Positions 1-6,485 of a stretch of 11,292 nucleotides of DNA are shown in pieces. Position 1 is the first letter of the stretch. Each line of letters begins with the position of its first letter. Source of the DNA: JAMCRM01 sp041685075 (GTDB taxonomy: Bacteria; Acidobacteriota; Terriglobia; Bryobacterales; Bryobacteraceae); the NCBI GenBank assembly GCA_041685075.1, contig JAWLGN010000183.1, positions 1-11,292 of the forward strand. The letters are read 5' to 3'. Below the pieces are notes generated by a model. It saw only the letters and a program-made list of their open reading frames with translations. It was not told the DNA's origin and made no database searches. A program made the position numbers and the translations under genes.

Positions 1-1370
1 GCCGACGCCCACGCCTGCTCGAGTTCCTCTGGAGACTCCGCGGACCCGCCCTGGTCCCCTGTCTCTTTTCGCCACGCCTCGAGCCGCGCGCCGAACTTAG
101 CGACCAGGCCGGCGTATTGCGGGTCGCCCGCCAGGTTGCGCACCTGGTGCGGATCCGCCTGGCAGTCGTAGAACTCCACCTCCGGCTTGCGCTCCGCCAT
201 GAACAGCCGCTGGACCGCGTCCAGCTTGCCCTTGGCGTGCAGTTCCTTAAGCACTCCCAGGGTGGGATAGGAGCTTTCGATGTACTGGTTGTACTGCGTA
301 TGCGGCCGCTCCGGCATAAAGTTCCGGATATACCGGTAGCGGCGGTCGCGCACGGCGCGGATATGGTCCACCGTCATATCGCAGCGGTCCCGCGCCGTCA
401 CCACGAACTCCCGCGGCCGCGCACCGCTACCGAACAGCGGCCGGCCGTGAAAGTTCCCGGGCACCCGAATCCCTGCCGCCGCCAGCGACGAGGCCGTCAC
501 ATCGAGCGCTATGGCCGGCTCATCCCGCACGCTCCCGGCCTTCGTCACCCCCGGCCACCGCACGATGAGCGGCACCCGCGTACCCTCGTCGTAGAGCCAC
601 TGCTTGCCCCGTAGCAGGCAGCGCCCGTTGTCGCCAAAGAAGAACAGCGCGGTGTTGTCGAGCAGCCGCTCCCGCTCCAGTTCCCGCAGCAACACCCCCA
701 CCTGGTAGTCCAGCAGGGCAATCGCGTCCAGGTAGTTGGCCACCTCGTCCCGCACCACCGGATGATCGGGGTAGTAGGGCGGCAGCGGGACCTTCTTCGG
801 ATCCACCAGCCCGCCACGCTTGCGCGCCGCCACGAACGCCGGCCCCTTGTGCGGCGCCTGGAAGTTGATCTGGGCATAGAACGGCTGCCCCGGCTTGCGC
901 TGGTTCCAGTGGGTGCCGTCGAAGGGCTTCGCCGCGGTGAAGTTGTAATCGGTCTTCCCCGTGCCCCGCGCCCCGCCGGCGATCTCCAGCACGTTGCAGG
1001 TGAAGTAGCCCGCCTCCCGGAAGCGCTCGGAGACCAGCCGCACGCCCTCCGGCAGCCTGTACCCGTCCTTCCGGTGGCTGCGATGGTTATGCGCCCCGAT
1101 GCTGGACTGGTACATCCCGGTATTGAAGCCCGACCGGCTCGCCGAACACACCGGCGCCGTGGTATGGAATTGCGTAAACCGCACCCCCTGCCCGGCTAGC
1201 CGGTCGAGGTTGGGGGTCCGCGCCACCGGGTGCCCGTAGCAGCCCAGCTCCGTTCCCAGGTCGTCGCCCAGGATCCAGATCACGTTGGGGCGGTCCTCGG
1301 CAGCGCCGCTCCGCGCGCGCACGATGGCGGGAAACCCCGCCGCGGTGGTCAGGAAGTTCCGGCGGTTCAT
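1..1370 (-). CDS. Cys-type sulfatase with Tat-like signal, C-terminus outside window
   Basis: This gene encodes an exported sulfatase of the alkaline-phosphatase superfamily, hydrolysing sulfate esters or sulfamates in the periplasm. It reads open for 456 codons from ATG at 1370 to the window edge with no stop. In-frame TGA and TAA codons lie at 1382-1380 and 1379-1377, so this is the first possible start; the Shine-Dalgarno is weak. Residues 1-20 look like a Tat signal (NRRNFLT plus a short hydrophobic run). Metal ligands are visible as the DD pair 36-37 in WILGDDLG and D247-N248 in FFFGDNG. The formylglycine motif is CSASR at 75-79, with Ala at the usual Pro position, followed by the GMYQSSIG stretch. 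H174 (QAPHK) and K256 are likely active-site residues. The tail near FYDCQADPHQVRNLAGD (400-416) is the usual sulfatase C-terminal signature, so only a short piece is missing. Overall order resembles heparan N-sulfatase-like enzymes (S1_8 type), but substrate is inference. Family is certain; specificity is not. Confidence 0.93.
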   Translation of the reverse strand, partial: MNRRNFLTTAAGFPAIVRARSGAAEDRPNVIWILGDDLGTELGCYGHPVARTPNLDRLAGQGVRFTQFHTTAPVCSASRSGFNTGMYQSSIGAHNHRSHRKDGYRLPEGVRLVSERFREAGYFTCNVLEIAGGARGTGKTDYNFTAAKPFDGTHWNQRKPGQPFYAQINFQAPHKGPAFVAARKRGGLVDPKKVPLPPYYPDHPVVRDEVANYLDAIALLDYQVGVLLRELERERLLDNTALFFFGDNGRCLLRGKQWLYDEGTRVPLIVRWPGVTKAGSVRDEPAIALDVTASSLAAAGIRVPGNFHGRPLFGSGARPREFVVTARDRCDMTVDHIRAVRDRRYRYIRNFMPERPHTQYNQYIESSYPTLGVLKELHAKGKLDAVQRLFMAERKPEVEFYDCQADPHQVRNLAGDPQYAGLVAKFGARLEAWRKETGDQGGSAESPEELEQAWAS

Positions 1371-1396
1371 ACCTGCTTATCATCGCACTATCCGCG

Positions 1397-1410
1397 CCCG
1401 CCCGCCCGCC
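1397..1410 (-). repeat. (CCCG)n tract; G-run on sulfatase-sense strand
   Basis: The plus strand carries three CCCG units followed by CC. On the minus strand this reads GGCGGGCGGGCGGG, placed about 27-40 bases upstream of the sulfatase start. One run has only two Gs, so it meets a relaxed but not a strict four-run G-quadruplex pattern. Whether it lies in the transcribed leader is unknown because no convincing sulfatase promoter is visible. Confidence 0.5.
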
Positions 1411-1466
1411 GGGTTCCGGTGTTTTCTACCCGATTTCCCGCCCCTCTCGGCCCCCCCTTCCCGGAG

Positions 1467-1488
1467 TATACTTTCCAGAACGGAGGGG
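1467..1488 (+). promoter_or_regulatory. Candidate -10 (TATACT) and Shine-Dalgarno for receptor 1
   Basis: TATACT at 1467-1472 matches the sigma70 -10 element at 5 of 6 bases and sits inside the palindrome AGTATACT. No -35 match is seen at 16-19 bases upstream, which is a pyrimidine run, so activation or a different sigma factor would be needed if this is the promoter. GGAGGGG at 1482-1488 is a strong Shine-Dalgarno ending four bases before the ATG at 1493 and fixes that start. The Shine-Dalgarno is well supported; the -10 is tentative. Confidence 0.45.
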
Positions 1489-1492
1489 AATC

Positions 1493-4400
1493 ATGAGACG
1501 TTCCGCTGTTCTGGTTTTCGCCTTGTGCGCGGGCCTGTACGCGCAGAATTCCGGCATCCAGGGCGTGGTCAGCGACCCGGCTGCCGCGGCCGTGCCCGAC
1601 GTCGTCATCACCATCACCAACATCGACACCGGCGTCGTCACCACCCTGCGAACCAACGAGCGCGGCTTCTACTCCGCGCCCTTCCTGCCCCCCGGCGCCT
1701 ACAAGGTCGCGGCGGAGAAGGAAGGTTTCAGCCCGGTCTCGCGGGAAAACCTGGTGCTCAACGTCGATCAGATCGCGCGCGTGGATTTCGCGCTCAAAAT
1801 CGGCGCCGTGGCGGAAGCCATCGAGGTCCACGCCGCCGCCGCCCTGCTCGAATCCGAGACCACCAGCATGGGCCAGGTCATCGACCAGAAGCGCGTCGTC
1901 GAAATGCCCCTCAACCTGCGCAACTATCTCGAGCTGGCGAAGCTGGCCACGGGCGTGCTTCCCGCGCGCGCTCTCGGCCGCGGCGCCCGCACCGCCGGTG
2001 AAGACAACGCCGAAGGCGGTTTCATCGCCCTGGGCCAGCGCGCCTACCAGACCAACGTCCTGCTCGACGGCGTGGATAACAGCTCGCGCGCCTCCGGCGG
2101 GCCGCTCGGCTTCCAGGCGCAGGCCACCAAGCCGCCCGTGGACGCCGTCGCCGAGTTCAAGGTCGTCACCAACAACAACTCCGCCGAGTACGGCTACCGC
2201 ATGGGCGCCAAAGTCGTGGTCTCCACCAAGAGCGGCACCAACGAACTGCACGGCACCCTGTACGAGTTCCTGCGCAACGAAAAGTTCGACGGCACCAACT
2301 TCTTCGCCAACCGCTCCGGCTCGAAGAAACCCACCCTCAGGCAGAACCAGTTCGGCGGCACCCTCGGCGGCCCCGTCCTCCGCAACCGCACCTTCTTCTT
2401 CTTCAGCTACCAGGGCACCCGTATCCGGCGCGGCCAGAGCTTCACCTCCACCGTCCCCAGCGTCGATGCCCGCAACGGCGACTTCTCCAGGGAAGGTCTG
2501 AACCGCAACCGCATCTACGATCCCCTCACCACCACCGGCACCGGCGCCGCGGCCGTCCGCCAGCCCTTCCCCGATAACGTGATACCCGCCAGCCGCTTCG
2601 ACCCGGTAACCAAGCCCATCATCGACCTTTATCCCCTCCCCAACATTCCCGGCCGCGACTACCAGCCCAACAACTTCTTCTTCGCCCCTTCCGACATCGA
2701 CACCTCCAACCAGTACGACATCAAAATCGATCACAACTTCACCGACCGCGACCGCACCTTCTACCGCTACTCCATCCGCCGCGACGACAAGCTCCAGAAC
2801 GGCCCCCTGCCGCTCTCCGCCTTCGGCGGCGGCCTCGGCCAGACCGTCTTCCTACCCTCCGACAACATCATGGGAAGCTGGACCCGGACCATCACCCCCA
2901 CGCTCTACAACGAAGCCCGTTTCGGCTACACCCACTACCCCACCCGCTTCGACATCCTCGAAACCGAGAACATGAACCGGAAGTTCGGCGTCCAGGGCGC
3001 GCCCGGCGACAGCTTCGACGACGGCCTGGACCACGGCCTGGCCCGCTTCACTCCCAACGGCTATAACGAAATCGGCTCCCGCAGTTTCTGGCCCAACCGC
3101 AACCACCTGGAGAACATCCAGTTCAACGACAACCTGCTCTGGCAGCGCGGCACCCACACCATCAAGACCGGCGTCGAGATGCGCCGCTCCGATGTCTTCC
3201 GCGAGGCGCAGCGCTTCCGCCGCGGCCTGTTCAATTTCAGCAAGGTGTTCACCGCGGAGATGCCCAACGTGGCGGCCAGCCGCACCGCCACCGGCAACGG
3301 CCTGGCGGATATGCTGCTCGGCTGGTCCAACCAGACCACCGTCGGCAACCAGTTGAGCGAAAATGCCATCGCGCCCTACTGGGGGCTGTACATCCAGGAC
3401 GACTGGAAGCTCTCCCGCCGCCTGACCCTCAACATCGGCCTCCGCTGGGAACTCTTCCAGTCGCCTTACTTCCCCGACGGTGCGCGCGTGGGCCGCCTGG
3501 GCGTCAGCCGCTTCCTCACCGAGTTCAACGTGGCCCCCAACGATCCCCTCTACGAAACCTTCCAGCGGCCCAAAGATGGCCGCGACTGCGGGTGCAAAGA
3601 AGACCTCAACAACTTCGCCCCCCGCTTCGGCATCGCCTGGCGAATCACCGAAAAGACCGTCGTCCGCGCCGGCGCCGGCATCTTCTACGGCGAGGCCGAT
3701 TACCTCACCAGCGAAAGCGCCCGCTGGATCAACCAGACCCCCGACTTCACCGAGGTCATCACCCCGTCGAACAACATCGTACCCGCCGCCATCGTGCGCG
3801 ACGGCTTCGCCCCCGTAACCCTGCCCGCCAGCGAACCGGTCCGCGGCACCAATCTCGAGGTCAGCCGCGAGGAGTTCCCCAACCAGTACGCCTCCCAGTG
3901 GTTCTTCGACCTCCAGCGCGAGCTGCCCGGAGACATTCTGCTGGACGTCGGCTACCAGGGCGCTAAGGCCACTCACCTGTACGTTGGCCGCAATATCAAC
4001 AACGGCGGGCCGCACCCCACCATTCCAGCCAACCAGCGCCGCGTGCGCCCCGACTGGAACAACATCACGCTCCGCGACCCCGCCCTCAACTCCAGTTACA
4101 ACGCCCTGGTCGCCAAGGCGGAGAAACGCTTCTCCCGCGGCCTGACCTTCATCACCTCCTACACCTGGTCCCACGCCATCGATCAGAACAATGAATCGCT
4201 CGACCAGGGTTTCTCGGGAGCAGCCAACCACTATAACTTCCGCGCCGAACGCGGCAACTCCAGCCTCGACCGGCGCCACAGCTTCGTCGGCAGCTTCACC
4301 TACGAACTCCCCTTCGGCCGCGGGCGCGCCCTGGGAAGAAGCTGGGGCGCGGCCCTCGACGCGCTGCTCGGCGGCTGGCAGCTCGGCGGCATCCTCTCGC

Positions 4401-4804
4401 TCCGCACCGGCATTCCCTTCTCCGTCAGCTATCCCGGCGATCCGCAGAACAGCGGCACCGCCAATCGCGGCGACCGCATCGCCGCCGGCGCCATCGACAA
4501 CCCGACCATCGACCGATGGTTCGACGAGTTCGCCTTCGTGGCCAGCGCCCCCGGCGTTTTCGGCAACACCGGCCGCAACGTCCTCTACGGACCCGGCTCC
4601 CGCAACTTCGACTTCATCCTCGGCAAGCGCTTCCGGCTGCCCTGGGAGAGCCACGCGCTGCAGTTCCGGTTCGAGTCGTTCAACTTCACCAATACCCCCA
4701 CGTTCGGGCAGCCGAACGCGGGCCTGCGCGGCCAGGCCACCGCGACCATCAACGAGGCCGACGAGCCGCGCCGCATCCAGTTCGCCCTGAAGTACACGTT
4801 TTGA
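1493..4804 (+). CDS. Oar-like TonB-dependent receptor with carboxypeptidase-regulatory-like domain (receptor 1)
   Basis: This is an outer-membrane TonB-dependent transporter of the Oar-like family, 1103 residues, complete. The start is fixed by GGAGGGG four bases upstream. Residues 1-17 form a signal peptide (MRR, hydrophobic core, cleavage after LYA). Residues about 20-102 are a carboxypeptidase-regulatory-like beta-sandwich (GIQGVVSDPAAAAVPDVVIT ... GFYSAPFLPPGAYKV). A plug follows at about 108-245 (GAVAEAIEV, MPLNLRNYLELAKLATGV, LLDGVDN 190-196, DAVAEFKVVTNNNSAEYG), then the barrel with family signatures SGTNELHGTLYEFLRN at 247-262 and FFFFSYQGTR at 301-310. The protein ends in YTF, the terminal Phe expected for BAM insertion. 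An odd CGC pair at residues 699 and 701 (RDCGCKED) may lie in an extracellular loop. Silent sites are strongly C-ending. It is divergent from the sulfatase and probably co-transcribed with the downstream hydrolase. Family assignment is firm; the ligand cannot be read from sequence, and no adjacent SusD partner is present. Confidence 0.95.
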   Translation: MRRSAVLVFALCAGLYAQNSGIQGVVSDPAAAAVPDVVITITNIDTGVVTTLRTNERGFYSAPFLPPGAYKVAAEKEGFSPVSRENLVLNVDQIARVDFALKIGAVAEAIEVHAAAALLESETTSMGQVIDQKRVVEMPLNLRNYLELAKLATGVLPARALGRGARTAGEDNAEGGFIALGQRAYQTNVLLDGVDNSSRASGGPLGFQAQATKPPVDAVAEFKVVTNNNSAEYGYRMGAKVVVSTKSGTNELHGTLYEFLRNEKFDGTNFFANRSGSKKPTLRQNQFGGTLGGPVLRNRTFFFFSYQGTRIRRGQSFTSTVPSVDARNGDFSREGLNRNRIYDPLTTTGTGAAAVRQPFPDNVIPASRFDPVTKPIIDLYPLPNIPGRDYQPNNFFFAPSDIDTSNQYDIKIDHNFTDRDRTFYRYSIRRDDKLQNGPLPLSAFGGGLGQTVFLPSDNIMGSWTRTITPTLYNEARFGYTHYPTRFDILETENMNRKFGVQGAPGDSFDDGLDHGLARFTPNGYNEIGSRSFWPNRNHLENIQFNDNLLWQRGTHTIKTGVEMRRSDVFREAQRFRRGLFNFSKVFTAEMPNVAASRTATGNGLADMLLGWSNQTTVGNQLSENAIAPYWGLYIQDDWKLSRRLTLNIGLRWELFQSPYFPDGARVGRLGVSRFLTEFNVAPNDPLYETFQRPKDGRDCGCKEDLNNFAPRFGIAWRITEKTVVRAGAGIFYGEADYLTSESARWINQTPDFTEVITPSNNIVPAAIVRDGFAPVTLPASEPVRGTNLEVSREEFPNQYASQWFFDLQRELPGDILLDVGYQGAKATHLYVGRNINNGGPHPTIPANQRRVRPDWNNITLRDPALNSSYNALVAKAEKRFSRGLTFITSYTWSHAIDQNNESLDQGFSGAANHYNFRAERGNSSLDRRHSFVGSFTYELPFGRGRALGRSWGAALDALLGGWQLGGILSLRTGIPFSVSYPGDPQNSGTANRGDRIAAGAIDNPTIDRWFDEFAFVASAPGVFGNTGRNVLYGPGSRNFDFILGKRFRLPWESHALQFRFESFNFTNTPTFGQPNAGLRGQATATINEADEPRRIQFALKYTF

Positions 4805-4875
4805 CGCCCTCTATGCGAAGCGCACCGTGGCACTCCGGTTGTGCCCGCTTCACGCGGCATGAAATACTGGCCTCT

Positions 4876-6459
4876 GTGCGATGGACCATTCTGTGCGGTT
4901 TCTTGTTCGTGGCCCAGTTGCCGGCGGGCGACGCTTATCCGACGGCGCGCTTCACCGATCCGGATCGCGTCCGCAAGCTGGAAGCGGCCATGCCGGAGGT
5001 CGACCGGATCTTCCGGGAGTATGCCAGCAACCGGAAACTTCCAGGACTGATATGGGGCGTGGTGATCGATGGGCGCCTGGCGCACGTCGAGTCGGTAGGG
5101 ATGCGGGAGCGAAAGGGCAATGCACCGGTCACGCCGACCACCGTGTTCCGCATCGCCTCCATGACCAAGAGTTTCACGGCGCTGGCGGTTCTGAAGCTGC
5201 GCGATGAAGGCAAGCTGTCGCTCGAAGATCCGGTTGCGAAGTGGGTGCCGGAGTTCGCAAAGATGGAACTGCCGACGCGCGACTCGCCGCCGCTGCGCAT
5301 TCGCCAGCTCCTGAGCCAGAACAGCGGCTTTCCCGAAGACAACCCGTGGGGCGATCGCCAGTTGGGCATCACCGACGACGAACTCACCGGGTGGCTGCGG
5401 GCCGGGATTCCCTTCTCCACGCCGCCCGGATCGCGCTACGAGTACTCCAACTACGGTTTCGCGCTGCTGGGGCGCGTGGTGGCCAAAGCATCCGGCATGC
5501 CTTACGAGCAGTACGTGCGCTCCCAGATTCTGAGCCAACTGAAGATGTCGAGCACCACCTTCGAGTTCTCGGAGGTGCCCCCGGACCGCCGTGCGGTTGG
5601 CTATCGGCTCCGGCCCGACGGCGTCTACCAGGAAGAGGCTCCGCTGCCGCACGGCGCCTTCGGCGCGATGGGCGGGCTGTTGACCAGCGCGGAAGACCTC
5701 GGCAAGTATGTCGCCTTCCATCTTTCGGCGTGGCCCGCGCGCGACGATCCGGAAGCCGGGCCGGTCCGGCGCGCTTCGGTGCGCGAGATGGCCCGCCTCT
5801 GGACCCCGGCCAACCTTGCGGTGAAGAGGACCGCAGGCGGGCTCGAGCTGTCGCAGTCGGGCTATGGCTACGGGCTGCGCATCGCGAGCGACTGCCGCTT
5901 TGACCTGATCGTGGGTCACGGCGGCGGATTGCCCGGCTTCGGATCCTACATGTCGTGGCTCCCGGAGTACGGCGTCGGCATGTTCGCCATGACGAACCTT
6001 ACCTACGAAGGTCCCTCCGCTCCCATCAACCAGGCGTGGAACGCCATGCTGAAGACCGGTGGACTGCGGAAACGCGAACTGCCGGCTTCGCCTGTGCTAT
6101 CCCGGATGCGCGATCGCATCGTGAGCCTCTGGAGATCCTGGAACGATAGCGAGGCCCGGGAGATTGCGGCGAACAACCTGCTTCTCGATAAGCCCATCGA
6201 CGAGCGCCGCGCGGAAATCGCGAAGCTGAAAGAGCAGGTGGGCGAGTGTGCGGCGCCCGGACCCGTGAGAGCCGAGAACTGGCTGCGCGGGCAGTTCAAC
6301 ATGAAGTGTCAGAAGGGCATCGTCGGCGCGTTCTTCACCCTTTCGCCCACGCGCCCCCCGGCCGTACAGCACCTGGAATTTCGCAAGCTGGACTCGGACA
6401 GCGTACGGATGGCGGCGCCGACCGGCGCGCCCCCGGGCGTTGCGTGCCCCGTTGAATAG
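4876..6459 (+). CDS. Exported serine hydrolase, beta-lactamase/CubicO (class C) family
   Basis: This encodes a periplasmic serine hydrolase of the beta-lactamase-like PF00144 fold (AmpC, DD-peptidase and esterase relatives), 527 residues from GTG at 4876. That start gives a clean signal peptide (VRWTILCGFLFVAQLPAGDA, cleavage after A20). The upstream ATG at 4813 is nine bases after the receptor stop and would add 21 residues, but those use rarer codons with lower third-position GC. Neither start has a clear Shine-Dalgarno. The catalytic set is complete: S95-M-T-K98 (nucleophile and general base), Y190-S-N192, and H348-G-G in VGHGGGLPGFG. The region after about 400 is an extra C-terminal segment with KGIVGAFFTLSPTRPPAVQHLEF, of unknown role. 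The gene follows receptor 1 in the same direction, so coupling is plausible. Its codons favour G over C at third positions, unlike receptor 1. It could be an esterase, amidase or D-aminopeptidase; nothing specifically marks it as antibiotic resistance. Confidence 0.92.
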   Translation: MRWTILCGFLFVAQLPAGDAYPTARFTDPDRVRKLEAAMPEVDRIFREYASNRKLPGLIWGVVIDGRLAHVESVGMRERKGNAPVTPTTVFRIASMTKSFTALAVLKLRDEGKLSLEDPVAKWVPEFAKMELPTRDSPPLRIRQLLSQNSGFPEDNPWGDRQLGITDDELTGWLRAGIPFSTPPGSRYEYSNYGFALLGRVVAKASGMPYEQYVRSQILSQLKMSSTTFEFSEVPPDRRAVGYRLRPDGVYQEEAPLPHGAFGAMGGLLTSAEDLGKYVAFHLSAWPARDDPEAGPVRRASVREMARLWTPANLAVKRTAGGLELSQSGYGYGLRIASDCRFDLIVGHGGGLPGFGSYMSWLPEYGVGMFAMTNLTYEGPSAPINQAWNAMLKTGGLRKRELPASPVLSRMRDRIVSLWRSWNDSEAREIAANNLLLDKPIDERRAEIAKLKEQVGECAAPGPVRAENWLRGQFNMKCQKGIVGAFFTLSPTRPPAVQHLEFRKLDSDSVRMAAPTGAPPGVACPVE

Positions 6460-6477
6460 CGGGCGGCGTGGCCCGCT
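6458..6477. terminator. Hairpin between convergent genes, possible shared terminator
   Basis: AGCGGGC at 6458-6464 pairs perfectly with GCCCGCT at 6471-6477 across a six-base loop. The stem begins inside the TAG stop of the hydrolase and ends nine bases before the end of the oppositely oriented receptor 2. Being symmetric, it could act on both transcripts. There is no U-run on either side, so a classic intrinsic terminator is not shown; it may only block 3' exonucleases. Confidence 0.45.
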
Positions 6478-6485
6478 GATTGGCT

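Noticed and set aside
1087..1383. 98-codon minus-strand frame starting at ATG 1383
   Set aside because: Out of frame with the sulfatase by one base and giving a low-complexity product; the sulfatase frame from ATG 1370 carries all catalytic motifs.
1388..2734. 448-codon open frame antisense to receptor 1
   Set aside because: It is a shadow of GC-biased codons in the receptor: Gly/Ala/Val/Glu-rich low-complexity product with no Shine-Dalgarno or family resemblance, while the sense frame has signal peptide, domains and terminal Phe.
2852..4654. 600-codon open frame antisense to receptor 1
   Set aside because: Length comes from C-ending codons on the sense strand. The product is acidic low-complexity Ala/Gly/Val/Glu sequence with no recognisable domain.
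4516..4812. Upstream extension of the hydrolase reading frame into receptor 1
   Set aside because: The frame is open by chance. The extension is Arg/Pro-rich and overlaps the receptor barrel end, and would bury the signal peptide well inside the protein.
4876..6459. Antibiotic-resistance beta-lactamase
   Set aside because: SxxK, YxN and HGG motifs show the PF00144 fold, but this family is mostly esterases and peptidases. The C-terminal extension and context do not indicate an AmpC.
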